Below are positions 31,341 through 39,645 of a stretch of DNA of 64,000 bases, in pieces. Within the stretch, counting starts at the first letter, position 1; each line of letters opens with the position of its first letter. Source of the stretch: Micromonospora sp. MH99 (lineage in GTDB: Bacteria > Actinomycetota > Actinomycetes > Mycobacteriales > Micromonosporaceae); assembly GCF_021442385.1 (NCBI RefSeq), contig NZ_MUZA01000009.1:87112-151111 (forward strand), given 5' to 3'. The notes under the pieces are model-generated. The model worked only from the letters and a program-made list of their open reading frames with translations, did not search any database and was not told where the DNA came from. The position numbers and the translations under genes were made by a program.

Positions 31341-32531
31341 ATGAACACAGCACAGACCCCGCACCGGGTCGTGATCCTGGGCGCGGGCTACGCGGGCATG
31401 GCCACGGCGATCCAACTCGCGGCGCGCACCCGGCGACGCTCCGACGTGCGGGTGACAGTGGTGAACGCGCAGGAACGGTTCACCGAGCGGTTGCGGCTGC
31501 ACATGACGGCGACCGGACAGGACGTCGCCGAGCTGACCATCCCCACCCTGCTGGCGGAAACCGGCGCGAGGTTCGTCCGCGGCTGGGTGACGGCTGTGGA
31601 CGCGCACGCGCGGACCGTCCGGGTCGACGACAGCCAGGTGCTGCACTACGACACCCTCGTCTACGGGCTGGGCAGCGTCGCCGACACGGCAGCGGTGCCG
31701 GGCGCGCAGGAGCACGCGTACACCCTGGACAGCCCGGCGGACGCGGCGGCGCTCGCCGACCGGCTGGCGCGGCTCGGCGCGGGCACCGTCGTCGTCGCCG
31801 GCAGCGGGCTGACGGGCGTCGAGGCGGCGGCCGAGATCGCCGAGCGGCACCCGGAGCTGACTGTCGTGCTCGTCGGCCAGCGGGAGCCCGGGGCGGGCAT
31901 GAACGCGAAGGCACGGGCCTACCTGCGTCACGCCCTCACGCGCCTGGGCGTCCAGGTGCACACCGGCGCGGCGGTGACGCGGGTGCTGCCGGACGGGGTC
32001 GAGCTGGCCGACGGGCGGACGGTGGCCGCCGCGGTCGTGCTCTGGACCGGCGGCACGCGGGTGTCGCCGCTGGCAGCAGCCGCGGGGCTGAGCGTCGACG
32101 ATCGCGGTCGCGTCGTCACCGACGCGACGCTGCGCTCGGTCTCACATCCGGACGTGTACGCGGTGGGCGACGCCGCGGCGGTCCGGCAGGGCTACGGCGT
32201 CCTGCACGGCACGTGCCAGAGCGGCATGCCGACAGGTGTGCACGTCGGGGTGTCGATCGCCCGCAGCGTGCGGGGTCGACAGCCGCAGCCGTTCCGCTTC
32301 GGCTACTACCACACACCGGTGAGCCTGGGACGGCATGACGCCCTCGTGCAGTTCACCCACCCCGACGACAGCCCGCGCCGGCTGTGCCTCACCGGCCGTA
32401 CCGCCGTCTGGTACAAGGAGACGGTGAGTGCCTCCCCCTGGCCGACGTACCGTCGCATGTCGCGGATGCCGGCGTCCGGCGCGTTCTGGCCGCGCGGTGG
32501 CCGCTTCACCCGCCTGCGGGACGCGCGGTGA
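31341..32531 (+). CDS. NAD(P)/FAD-dependent oxidoreductase, NDH-2-like
   Basis: Protein of 396 residues starting at ATG 31341 with GAGAGG upstream. FAD-binding Rossmann motif HRVVILGAGYAGMATAIQLA, a second GxGxxG for NAD(P) in VVVAGSGLTGVEAAAEIAER, and the FAD-closing motif VSHPDVYAVGDAAAVRQGYG. The layout matches type II NADH dehydrogenases and related quinone reductases, but the C-terminal membrane-binding helix is not evident. Its stop overlaps the GTG of the ECF41 sigma gene; ECF41 factors are typically linked to an oxidoreductase, carboxymuconolactone decarboxylase or epimerase gene, and this flavoprotein takes that place. Confidence 0.85.
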   Translation: MNTAQTPHRVVILGAGYAGMATAIQLAARTRRRSDVRVTVVNAQERFTERLRLHMTATGQDVAELTIPTLLAETGARFVRGWVTAVDAHARTVRVDDSQVLHYDTLVYGLGSVADTAAVPGAQEHAYTLDSPADAAALADRLARLGAGTVVVAGSGLTGVEAAAEIAERHPELTVVLVGQREPGAGMNAKARAYLRHALTRLGVQVHTGAAVTRVLPDGVELADGRTVAAAVVLWTGGTRVSPLAAAAGLSVDDRGRVVTDATLRSVSHPDVYAVGDAAAVRQGYGVLHGTCQSGMPTGVHVGVSIARSVRGRQPQPFRFGYYHTPVSLGRHDALVQFTHPDDSPRRLCLTGRTAVWYKETVSASPWPTYRRMSRMPASGAFWPRGGRFTRLRDAR

Positions 32532-33448
32532 CCCGGCCCGGCGATGGCGCGGACCAGCAGGTGTTCCACCTCCACCGCAACCTGCTGTTCGCGGTGGCCT
32601 ACCGCGTCCTGGGCAGTGCGGCCGACGCCGAGGACGCGGTGCAGGACGCCTGGATCGCCTGGTCGGCGGCCGACCGTTCGCAGGTCGCCGACCCGAGGGC
32701 GTACCTGGCGCGGATCGTGTCGAACGTGGCGTTGCAGCGTCTGCGCTCGGCCCAGCGTCAACGCGAGACCTACGTGGGGCCGTGGCTGCCGGAGCCGATC
32801 CTCACCAGCGGTGACACCGCCGACGCCGTCACGGACGTCGAGTCGGTGTCGATGGCCATGCTGGTCGTGCTGGAGACACTCAGCCCACTGGAGCGAGCGG
32901 TGTTCGTCCTGCGGGAGGTCTTCGACTTCAGCCACGCCGAGATCGCGGAGGCGGTGGAGCGCTCCGAGGCCGCGGTGCGCCAGGCCGCGCACCGCGCCCG
33001 CGAGCACGTCCGGGCCCGCCGTCCCCGCTTCCCGGCGGATCGGGCCCGCCAGCGCGGGGTCACCGAACGGTTCGTCGCCGCCGCCACCGGTGGGGACATC
33101 AACACCCTCCTGGAGTTGCTGTCCCCGGACGTCACGCTGTGGACCGACGGCGGAGGCAAGGTCCGCCAGGCCCTGCGGCCGATCGTGGGCGCCCGGACGG
33201 TGGCCACCTGGTTCGCCGCCATCGGCACGGTGGCCTACCAGGGGGTCCAGCCCGCCGACATGACAGTCGCGTTGGCCGAGATCAACGGCGGTCCGGGCGT
33301 GGTGTTCCGCGGCGCGGGCCGGGTGATCGCCACCGTCACCCTCGATGTCGACGCCGACGGTCGGGTCGTCGCCATCCACAACGTCGCCAATCCCGACAAG
33401 CTGCGGGCCGTCGCCACCGGCGCCGCCCACGACGTCTGGTCGTCCTGA
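32528..33448 (+). CDS. ECF sigma factor, ECF41 (SigJ-like) with SnoaL-like C-terminal domain
   Basis: Protein of 306 residues from GTG 32528 (overlap GTGA with the flavoprotein stop). Sigma region 2: NLLFAVAYRVLGSAADAEDA, VQDAWIAWSAADRS; region 4: LSPLERAVFVLREVFDFSHA and EIAEAVERSEAAVRQAAHRA. The C-terminal domain (about 180-300) is a SnoaL/NTF2-like fold (RFVAAATGGDINTLLELLSP, VTLWTDGGGKVR, PVIG-like RPIVGARTVATWF) that in ECF41 factors controls activity in place of an anti-sigma factor. Coupled expression with the oxidoreductase suggests the sigma factor activates that operon. Confidence 0.9.
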   Translation: MTRPGDGADQQVFHLHRNLLFAVAYRVLGSAADAEDAVQDAWIAWSAADRSQVADPRAYLARIVSNVALQRLRSAQRQRETYVGPWLPEPILTSGDTADAVTDVESVSMAMLVVLETLSPLERAVFVLREVFDFSHAEIAEAVERSEAAVRQAAHRAREHVRARRPRFPADRARQRGVTERFVAAATGGDINTLLELLSPDVTLWTDGGGKVRQALRPIVGARTVATWFAAIGTVAYQGVQPADMTVALAEINGGPGVVFRGAGRVIATVTLDVDADGRVVAIHNVANPDKLRAVATGAAHDVWSS

Positions 33449-33485
33449 AACGGCCCCGGGGAGGGACTCCCGGGGCCGTTTCAGG
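33444..33485. terminator. 17-bp stem terminator after the ECF41 gene
   Basis: CCTGAAACGGCCCCGGG (33444-33460) and CCCGGGGCCGTTTCAGG (33469-33485) pair perfectly and overlap the sigma-gene stop codon. The A-tract and T-tract at the stem base make it work in both directions, also for the FMN reductase ending at 33503. Confidence 0.88.
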
Positions 33486-33502
33486 GGCGTACGCGCAGCG
33501 GG

Positions 33503-34063
33503 TCAGCCCTGGCGCAGCGGCGCGAGCGCGGCGCTCCAGGCCACGACCTGGTCGAGGGTCACGTTGAGCGCGTCCCGCTGGTGGTCGTTGGGCTTGAAGA
33601 CGCTGAAGTTCTCGAAGTCGGTGAAGAGGGACAGCGCGACCTGCGAGCGCACGTCGGCCATCTGCAGCTCGCCGGCGATCAGGCGCAGGTGCTCGACGGC
33701 CCGGGCGCCGCCGACCGAGCCGTAGCTGACGAAGCCGACCGCCTTGTTGTTCCACTCGGCGTAGAGGAAGTCGATGGCGTTCTTCAACGCACCCGAGGTC
33801 GAGTGGTTGTATTCGGGCGTCACCATCACGAATCCGTCGAACGACGCGATGGTCTCGGCCCAGCGCAGCGTGTGCGGCTGGCTGTACTGACCCATCGCGG
33901 GCGGGTACGCCTCGTCGAGGTGCGGCAGCTTGTAGTCGAGCAGGTCGATCAGCTCGAACTGCGCGTCGGTGCGCTGCTGGGCGATCTCGTGGACCCAACG
34001 GGCGACGGCTTCGCCGTTGCGCCCCGGGCGGGTGCTTCCGAGGATGATCCCGATCCTGGTCAT
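33503..34063 (-). CDS. NADPH-dependent FMN reductase
   Basis: Flavodoxin-fold protein of 186 residues. FMN phosphate loop IGIILGSTRPGRNGEAVARW at the N-terminus, and TPEYNHSTSGALKNAIDFL near residue 80-98 for the isoalloxazine. This is the chromate/azo/quinone reductase family (YieF/ArsH-like). It is divergent from a MarR gene with two palindromes between them, so it is probably induced by a quinone, phenol or similar ligand that releases the MarR repressor. Confidence 0.9.
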   Translation of the reverse strand: MTRIGIILGSTRPGRNGEAVARWVHEIAQQRTDAQFELIDLLDYKLPHLDEAYPPAMGQYSQPHTLRWAETIASFDGFVMVTPEYNHSTSGALKNAIDFLYAEWNNKAVGFVSYGSVGGARAVEHLRLIAGELQMADVRSQVALSLFTDFENFSVFKPNDHQRDALNVTLDQVVAWSAALAPLRQG

Positions 34064-34113
34064 GGCTGCGCCTTTCAGTGGTCCGAACCTGGCGCCGGAA
34101 CGCTAGCCGGTCC

Positions 34114-34129
34114 TTGCTTGGTCAAGCAA
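34114..34129. promoter_or_regulatory. MarR operator, site 1
   Basis: TTGCTTGGTCAAGCAA: 7-bp arms TTGCTTG and CAAGCAA around GT. It is 50 bases before the FMN reductase ATG. The second copy at 34170 has the same half-sites. Confidence 0.8.
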
Positions 34130-34169
34130 ATGACGGACCTATGGGCGTGGTCACACGCTGCGTAAGCAA

Positions 34170-34185
34170 TTGCTCAATCAAGCAA
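34170..34185. promoter_or_regulatory. MarR operator, site 2
   Basis: TTGCTCAATCAAGCAA shares 13 of 16 bases with site 1 and ends 13 bases before the MarR ATG, where it would block its own translation start region and promoter. Confidence 0.8.
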
Positions 34186-34198
34186 CTACGCTGGGACC

Positions 34199-34663
34199 AT
34201 GACCGACCCCACCGCAGAGCCGCTGCGACCCCTCGACTCCGACGAGGAGGCGCTCGTCCGCGCCCTGGGCCGGGTGATGTACGTGATGCCCCGCACGATC
34301 GACGCCGACATGGTCAACGACCGGCAGCTGCCGCTCACCGAGTACACCGCCCTGATGAACCTCTCCGAGGCGCCGGACCGGCGGATGCGCATGCACGAGC
34401 TGGCGGCGGCCTGCTACCTCTCCCTGAGCGGCATGACCCGGACGATCATCCGGCTGGAGACGCAGGGCCTGGTCAGGCGGGAGCGGTGCGAGGAGGATGC
34501 GCGCGGCTGGAACGCGGTGCTCACCGACGCGGGCTTCGCCCGGCTCCAGGAATCCTGGCCCAGCCACCTCGCCGCCGTACGCCGGCGGTTCCTGCGCCAC
34601 TTCGAGGGCCTCGACCTGGCCCAGCTGGCCCGCGCGTTCGGGCGCGCGGGAGCAGTCGACTAG
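34199..34663 (+). CDS. MarR-family transcriptional regulator
   Basis: Protein of 154 residues. Dimerisation helix EALVRALGRVMYVMPRTIDA, winged helix LTEYTALMNLSEAPDRRMRM, HELAAACYLSLSGMTRTIIR (recognition helix) and the wing LVRRERCEEDARGWNAVLTD. Divergent from the FMN reductase with two related palindromes in the 135-base gap. Likely represses both genes and responds to an aromatic ligand. Confidence 0.92.
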   Translation: MTDPTAEPLRPLDSDEEALVRALGRVMYVMPRTIDADMVNDRQLPLTEYTALMNLSEAPDRRMRMHELAAACYLSLSGMTRTIIRLETQGLVRRERCEEDARGWNAVLTDAGFARLQESWPSHLAAVRRRFLRHFEGLDLAQLARAFGRAGAVD

Positions 34664-34670
34664 CCCGCTG

Positions 34671-35003
34671 TCACCGGTCGGCGGCCGGCGCCGCCTCCCC
34701 CTGCTCGACCTCCTGGATGAGTTGCTTGAGGTGGGCGATCTCGACGCGCAGGGCCGCCCGACCGGCAGCGGTGAGCGTCACCCAGGTGCGTGGGCGCTTG
34801 CCCTCGTAGCCCTTCTCGATCTGGATCAGCTCGGCCTTCTCCAGGACGGTCAGGTGCTGCCCGAGGTTGCCTGCGGTCAACTGCAGGGTGGTGCGCAGGA
34901 AGCCGAACTCGACCTGGCGAGCCTGGTGCGCGATGGCCAGGATGCCCAGTCGGACGCGCTGGTGGACCACGTCGTCGAGGCCGTTGGTGGGATGGTCGGT
35001 CAT
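34671..35003 (-). CDS. Small winged-helix (HTH_34/ArsR-like) regulator
   Basis: Protein of 110 residues from ATG 35003, overlapping the membrane-protein stop (ATGA). LDDVVHQRVRLGILAIAHQA, FLRTTLQLTAGNLGQHLTVL (recognition helix) and EKGYEGKRPRTWVTLTAAGR (wing) define the compact winged-helix family related to PadR/ArsR. The C-terminal helix (ALRVEIAHLKQLIQEVEQGE) would dimerise. In many actinobacteria this regulator is paired with a multi-span membrane protein as here. Confidence 0.88.
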   Translation of the reverse strand: MTDHPTNGLDDVVHQRVRLGILAIAHQARQVEFGFLRTTLQLTAGNLGQHLTVLEKAELIQIEKGYEGKRPRTWVTLTAAGRAALRVEIAHLKQLIQEVEQGEAAPAADR

Positions 35004-35734
35004 CGCGCCGGAACCTCGGTGCTCGGCTTGAACAGGGCGAAAGCGGCGCTGCCGAGCAGCAGCAGCGCCGCCGGGACGAGCAGGTACGGCAGGAAGTACC
35101 ACCGCGAGGTCGAGTGGATGACCTGGCTGCCCTGCACCAGCACGATCGCCAGGTAGACGAGGGTGTATGCCAGCAGCGCCCGGTTGCGTTCGACCCACGC
35201 CAGCACCAGCAGCGCCAGCGCGATGACCGCGATGGGACTGGCCAGCCCGTTGACGAGCCACGCCGCCGGCCCGACCTCGATCTCGACCGGGTCGACGGAG
35301 AAGGGGTCGGCGGGGACGGGGACGAGCGGGTGGTACGTCAGCCAGATCGACACGGCGGCCATCAGAGCGGCCAACGCGACGCCGACGACGACGTAGGGGC
35401 GGATCGGGGTGCCCACGCCACGCCGTCGGGACTGTTTCACGTAGAAGCCGGCGATCGCCACGTACGCGAGCACCAGCGCGACGGTCCAGTATCCGAGCTG
35501 CGTCGGACTGGGCTCCATGCAGACCCTCTCCCCTTGGCGGGACCGGCAGGTGCCGAACAGGTCGAGGTAGGGGGCGTACCGGTAGACGGGTATCGCGACC
35601 AGGGTGACCACCGCGAGGACCAGCAGCGGAAACCAGGTGCCGCGCTGGGCGACATGGACCTGGCGGGTCAGGTCGCGCACGGCCGCCAACAGCTCGCGAG
35701 GGCCGTCTGCCTGCGGAGCGGATTCGTGTGTCAT
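35000..35734 (-). CDS. Membrane protein paired with winged-helix regulator
   Basis: Protein of 244 residues from ATG 35734 (MTHESAPQADGPRELLAAVR). About five to six hydrophobic segments: WFPLLVLAVVTLVAIPVYRY, YWTVALVLAYVAIAGFYV, YVVVGVALAALMAAVSIWLT, ASPIAVIALALLVLAWVERN, LLAYTLVYLAIVLVQGS, FLPYLLVPAALLLLGSAAFA. A Cys pair (TCRSRQGERVC) lies in the first outside loop. No transport motif recognised. TGCATTGCA at 35746-35754 just before the start may be the operator of its partner regulator. Confidence 0.75.
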   Translation of the reverse strand: MTHESAPQADGPRELLAAVRDLTRQVHVAQRGTWFPLLVLAVVTLVAIPVYRYAPYLDLFGTCRSRQGERVCMEPSPTQLGYWTVALVLAYVAIAGFYVKQSRRRGVGTPIRPYVVVGVALAALMAAVSIWLTYHPLVPVPADPFSVDPVEIEVGPAAWLVNGLASPIAVIALALLVLAWVERNRALLAYTLVYLAIVLVQGSQVIHSTSRWYFLPYLLVPAALLLLGSAAFALFKPSTEVPAR

Positions 35735-35812
35735 GAAGTTAGCTTTGCATTGCAGACCTATCCGCGCAAGAGAGTGCTCCAACATCTCCCGAACCGTGCC
35801 CAGACAGCACCA

Positions 35813-35858
35813 GGGGCGTGTGTCGAAGTCCCCGGTTCAGGATTTCGACACACGCCCC
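35813..35858. terminator. 15-bp stem terminator at the end of the GH127 gene
   Basis: GGGGCGTGTGTCGAA (35813-35827) and TTCGACACACGCCCC (35844-35858) pair fully. It lies 29 bases after the GH127 stop on the minus strand. Confidence 0.85.
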
Positions 35859-35886
35859 GGACAGGCCGAGCCGCCGACGTGACGGT

Positions 35887-38220
35887 CTAGGCGTTAGCCA
35901 CCAGCCGCCAGCGGTTGTCCGCGCTGCCGTTGTCGGAGTCCTGGACGGCCTGCGCGCCACGCGCGGTGGACCCGTTGAGGATGCCGAGCAGCTTGCCGCT
36001 GTTGACGTTGCGGATCTTGTAGGTGCCGTCGCCGTTGTCCACCAGGGTCCACCGGTGGTCGGCGGTGCCGTTGTCGGCCCACTGCAGGACGCGGGCGTTG
36101 TCGGCGGTGGACATGTTCTCCACGCCGAGGACCTTGCCGCTGTTGACGTTGCGGAACCGGACGGCGGTGCCGTCGGTCACCACCACCCAGTTGTGGTCGG
36201 CGGTGCCGCTGTCGTCCCACTGCAGAGCCAGCCCACCGTCCGCGGTGGACATGTTCTGGATGCCGAGCACCATCCCGCTGCCGACGTTGACCAGCCGGTG
36301 GCTGCCCCCACCACTGCTGCCACTGGTGTTCCAGTAGACGGTGTAGTTGAAGCCGTGGGCGTCCTGGAACGGCCCGAGGTTGACGGTGGACCCGTTCGCG
36401 GTGGCGGTGAACGCCAACGAGCTGGTGCTGGTCCGCGCGATGGACGAGACGTTGAGTGCCGGCGGGGCGCTCAGCGTGGTGTTGCCGTAGTTGCCGCTGA
36501 GCACGCTCGGGCCGTAGGTGACGGCGGCGATGCTGGGGTTGTCGTTGGTCGGCTGCACGACGACACGCATCGGCAGACGCACCGTGATGGTGTCACCGGC
36601 GGCCCAGGTACGCGTGACCGTGGCGTAGCTGCCGGGCGTCGTGGCGACGGACTGCGCCACACCGTTGACGCTGATCGTCGCGCCGCTGGTCCACGCCGGA
36701 ATGCGGACGCGGACGCTCCACGAGCCGCTCATCGTGCCGCCGAGGGTGAGCGTGGTGGTGTCGCTCACCGGGTACGTGGTGCTCTGCGTGACCGTGATCC
36801 CCCGCTGCGACCAGTCCAGCTCCGAGGGCACGAACAGGTTCACGGTGAGCGTCGTGCCGCTGTAGAAGTAGATGGAGTCCATCAACTTCGTGTTGATCTC
36901 CACGCCGGTGCCCTGGCAGCACCAGAACGAGTTGTAGTCGGTGCTCCAGGTGCCGCCACCCCACGCCGGGCCCACACCCCGCCGGCCGCCCGGCTTGAGC
37001 GGGGTGAAGTAGGTGATGTGACCGTGGCTGTCGGCCGGGTTCTGCGCGCCGATCAGGTGGTTGATCGTGGCGCGCTCGTAGTAGTCGAAGTAGTCGGTCC
37101 GGTTCGGGTCGAGCAGCCACAGCTCCCGCGTCAGCTTGAGCATGTTGTAGGTGTTGCACTGCTCGCAGGTGTCGTTGCTGAGGTATCCGGCGATCGCGTT
37201 GGGCGCCCGGAAGTGCTCGGCCTGGCTGTTGCCGCCGATGACATAGGAGTGCGCGCGGACGGTCATGTTCCACGCGTTGCTGGCGATGTCCCGGTAGCGG
37301 GTCGTCCCGGTGGCCTTGAACTCGCGGGCCGCGCCCACCCACTTGGGCACCTGCGTGTTGGCGTGCAGTCCGTTGAGCTGGTCGGAGTTGGAGGCCAGGG
37401 GGTTGAACACGGCGGCGTGGTCGAACCGCTGGGCGGTGGTGAGCCACCGGCTGTCACCGGTCTGCTGGTAGATGTCGGTGAGCACCTCGTTCATACCACC
37501 GAACTCGGTGCCGAGCATCGACTGCATCTGGCTGGAGCTGAGCCGGGACGTGCGGGTGTCGACCCAGCCGGCGAGGGCCAGCAGCACCGTACGGGCCTGC
37601 GTGTTGCCGGTGTAGCGCCAGACGTCGAGCAGGCCGGCGAGCGTCTTGTGGATGCAGTAGTAGGGCACGTTGCCGTTGGACAGCGTGCGCGCCTCGAGCG
37701 CGGTGAAGTCGGACTCCGGGAAGCCGGAGAGGTATCCCGAACCGAACCCGGCCGCACCGTTGTTGGCCTGGCACTTGGCCATCTCGGCGACCATGTAGTT
37801 CGCCTTGTCCCGGCAGGTGGTGTCGCCCAGCACCGCGTAGGCCTGCGCCCACGCGGTCAGGAAGTGCCCCTGCATGTGGGTCCGGAACGGGAAGTTCGGC
37901 GCATCCCAGCCACCGTTGGTGGCGGCGCCGTTGGTGGAGAGCCGGTGGTTGGCGCGGAAGTTGTAGAGCATCCGGTCGACGTCGACGAAGCGCAGGTAGT
38001 TCAGGGTGCGGGTCTGGTTGTCGAGCCAGCGGCCGGCGGTCAGTCGCACCTGACCGAACTCGAAGGGGTAGGCGCCGACGCCGATGTCCGACCGCGCTGG
38101 CGGGACCACGGCAGCGGCAGCGGGGCCCGCGCCGAGCGTCGTGGCTCCGGTGGCGGAGAGCACGGCGGTGGCGCCGGCGGCCTGCAGCACGCGGCGTCGG
38201 CTGAGGGGCAGGGACGACAT
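35887..38220 (-). CDS. Secreted GH127 beta-L-arabinofuranosidase with ricin-type lectin domain
   Basis: Protein of 777 residues with a Tat-type signal (LSRRRVLQAAG, then a hydrophobic core ending AAAAV). The catalytic (alpha/alpha)6 domain shows NYMVAEMAKCQANNGAAGFG, HKTLAGLLDVWRYTGN and the metal/nucleophile motifs of GH127: CEQCNTYNMLKL near residue 352 (Glu and Cys ligands) and FWCCQGTGVE near 434 (nucleophilic Cys with its neighbour). A beta domain follows to about 600, then a linker SGSSGGGS and a ricin B-like domain with three QW-type repeats (LQWDDSGTADHNW, LQWADNGTADHRW, QDSDNGSADNRW). It would release beta-linked L-arabinofuranose from plant glycoproteins such as extensins. Two LacI-type palindromes lie upstream. 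Confidence 0.9.
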   Translation of the reverse strand: MSSLPLSRRRVLQAAGATAVLSATGATTLGAGPAAAAVVPPARSDIGVGAYPFEFGQVRLTAGRWLDNQTRTLNYLRFVDVDRMLYNFRANHRLSTNGAATNGGWDAPNFPFRTHMQGHFLTAWAQAYAVLGDTTCRDKANYMVAEMAKCQANNGAAGFGSGYLSGFPESDFTALEARTLSNGNVPYYCIHKTLAGLLDVWRYTGNTQARTVLLALAGWVDTRTSRLSSSQMQSMLGTEFGGMNEVLTDIYQQTGDSRWLTTAQRFDHAAVFNPLASNSDQLNGLHANTQVPKWVGAAREFKATGTTRYRDIASNAWNMTVRAHSYVIGGNSQAEHFRAPNAIAGYLSNDTCEQCNTYNMLKLTRELWLLDPNRTDYFDYYERATINHLIGAQNPADSHGHITYFTPLKPGGRRGVGPAWGGGTWSTDYNSFWCCQGTGVEINTKLMDSIYFYSGTTLTVNLFVPSELDWSQRGITVTQSTTYPVSDTTTLTLGGTMSGSWSVRVRIPAWTSGATISVNGVAQSVATTPGSYATVTRTWAAGDTITVRLPMRVVVQPTNDNPSIAAVTYGPSVLSGNYGNTTLSAPPALNVSSIARTSTSSLAFTATANGSTVNLGPFQDAHGFNYTVYWNTSGSSGGGSHRLVNVGSGMVLGIQNMSTADGGLALQWDDSGTADHNWVVVTDGTAVRFRNVNSGKVLGVENMSTADNARVLQWADNGTADHRWTLVDNGDGTYKIRNVNSGKLLGILNGSTARGAQAVQDSDNGSADNRWRLVANA

Positions 38221-38294
38221 GGGACCTCCAGATGAGCGCTACCGGCGACGGGGCGACAACCGGGCGGGACGGGCTCGGTGGGATGCAGGGGTCC

Positions 38295-38308
38295 GAACGT
38301 TAGCGTTC
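38295..38308. promoter_or_regulatory. LacI-type operator proximal to GH127
   Basis: GAACGTTAGCGTTC has arms GAACG and CGTTC around TTAG, 75 bases before the GH127 start. The sequence resembles pentose-responsive LacI operators of actinobacteria. Confidence 0.5.
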
Positions 38309-38442
38309 ACATCCGTGTCCGGCATGTTACGGCCCACCGACCCACGAATTCAAGATGATGACTGTAGTCGTACGCCGTACACCTGTGGACGAAGCCGGGA
38401 GGGCGGGCGCCGTGAAGGGGATACGGTAGGGCGTGCCACCTC

Positions 38443-38458
38443 GTGTTATCGATAACAC
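38443..38458. promoter_or_regulatory. Perfect 16-bp palindrome GTGTTATCGATAACAC
   Basis: All 16 bases are symmetric and the centre is CG, as in LacI/GalR operators. It is 85 bases before the S66 peptidase and 223 bases before GH127, so it could act on either or both; no LacI gene is adjacent. Confidence 0.65.
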
Positions 38459-38542
38459 CCAGGGAAGACGGCACGGCCGGTCCCCGGGTCGGCGCACCCA
38501 AAACGGGATGCGCGCCGAGGGCGTCGCTGGTGGAATCTCGGG

Positions 38543-39592
38543 ATGAAGCGTGATCTTGTGCGTCCCCCGAAGGCACGACCGGGTGACCGCATCGCGGTCC
38601 TGTCGCCGTCCTTCGCCGCTGCCGGCGCCTATCCCGAGATCCACGAGCAGGCCATGCGACGGCTCGCCGACCTGACCGGCCTCGTCCCGGTCGAGTACCC
38701 GACCACCCGCACGGTCGGCGCGAGCGCCCAGGCGCGCGCGACGGACATCAACGCCGCCTTCGCCGATCCCCGGGTACGCGCCATTCTCGCCGTCATCGAC
38801 GGCGAGGACCAGATCACTGTCATCCCCCACCTGGACGCCGATCTCGCCCGCGCCGACCCGAAGCCGTTCCTGGGCACCAGCGACAACACCAACCTGCACC
38901 AGTGGCTCTGGGGGCTCGGCATCGCCAGCTTCTACGGCGGGTCGTCCCAGGTGCACCTCGGCCCCGGGCCCGCGGTGGACGACGTCCACGCCCGCTCGTT
39001 GCGGGCCGCGCTCCTCACCGGCGAGCGGTTGGAGATCACCGACCCCAGCGAGTCCGAGGACATCGGGATCGGCTGGGACGACCCACGCGCGTTGCGGTCG
39101 TTCGGCGAACGCGAACCGACCGAGCCGTGGAGCTGGTACGGGCCGCGCCGCACGGTCACCGGCCCCGCCTGGGGTGGGTGCCTGGAGGTCCTGCAGTGGA
39201 CCCTCACGGCGGGACGCTTCCCGTTTCCTCCGGAGGTTCTGCGCGGCGGTGTGCTGATCATCGAGACGTCGGAGAAACTCCTTCCCGCCCGCGAGGTCGG
39301 TTGGATCGTCCGCGCGATGGGTGAACGCGGTCTCCTCGGCGCCGTCGACGCGGTCCTGGTCGCCCGTCCCCCGGTCTCCGACTTCACCCGCCGACCCGCC
39401 ATCGAGGAGAGGACGCGCCTACGCGAGGAGCAGCGCGACACGGTCGTCGACGTGGTGAACCGCTACCACCCGGACGCGGTCGTCTGCGTCGGCGTCCCGT
39501 TCGGCCACACCAGGCCGCAGTGGATCCTCCCCCACGGCGGCCCGATCACCGTCGACGGTGTGGAGCGTCGGATCGTCGCCGACTACCGATGA
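38543..39592 (+). CDS. S66-family peptidase (LD-carboxypeptidase/MccF-like)
   Basis: Cytosolic protein of 349 residues. N-terminal PGDRIAVLSPSFAAAGAYPE and ARATDINAAFADPRVRAILA, the nucleophile region PFLGTSDNTNLHQWL (Ser near 114), and the C-terminal domain with GGVLIIETSEKLLPAREVGW (Glu of the triad) and VGVPFGHTRPQWILPHGG (His). The S66 family contains L,D-carboxypeptidases of peptidoglycan recycling and MccF enzymes that cleave acyl-sulfamoyl nucleotides; the 349-residue size and the GHT ending are closer to the MccF-like branch. It ends facing desD but is not part of that operon. Confidence 0.85.
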   Translation: MKRDLVRPPKARPGDRIAVLSPSFAAAGAYPEIHEQAMRRLADLTGLVPVEYPTTRTVGASAQARATDINAAFADPRVRAILAVIDGEDQITVIPHLDADLARADPKPFLGTSDNTNLHQWLWGLGIASFYGGSSQVHLGPGPAVDDVHARSLRAALLTGERLEITDPSESEDIGIGWDDPRALRSFGEREPTEPWSWYGPRRTVTGPAWGGCLEVLQWTLTAGRFPFPPEVLRGGVLIIETSEKLLPAREVGWIVRAMGERGLLGAVDAVLVARPPVSDFTRRPAIEERTRLREEQRDTVVDVVNRYHPDAVVCVGVPFGHTRPQWILPHGGPITVDGVERRIVADYR

Positions 39593-39636
39593 CGCGTCCC
39601 GGCCGACGGACGGACCGCAGAGCCGGCCGGGACGCG
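39593..39636. terminator. Bidirectional terminator between S66 and desD
   Basis: CGCGTCCCGGCC (39593-39604) pairs with GGCCGGGACGCG (39625-39636), 12 perfect pairs, directly after the S66 stop and 10 bases from the desD stop. Confidence 0.82.
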
Positions 39637-39645
39637 GACGGCGCG

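Larger units (their letters stand above)
38221..38542. other. 322-bp intergenic region between GH127 and S66 genes
   Basis: A divergent promoter region. It holds two palindromes (38295-38308 and 38443-38458, listed separately) and a locally less GC-rich stretch around 38310-38370 that could hold the GH127 promoter. I see no small gene or RNA in it. Confidence 0.6.

Noticed and set aside
38543..39592. S66 peptidase as part of the siderophore cluster or as microcin immunity
   Set aside because: It is convergent with desD, separated by a bidirectional terminator, and preceded by a LacI-type palindrome rather than an iron box; no peptide-nucleotide antibiotic genes are present.
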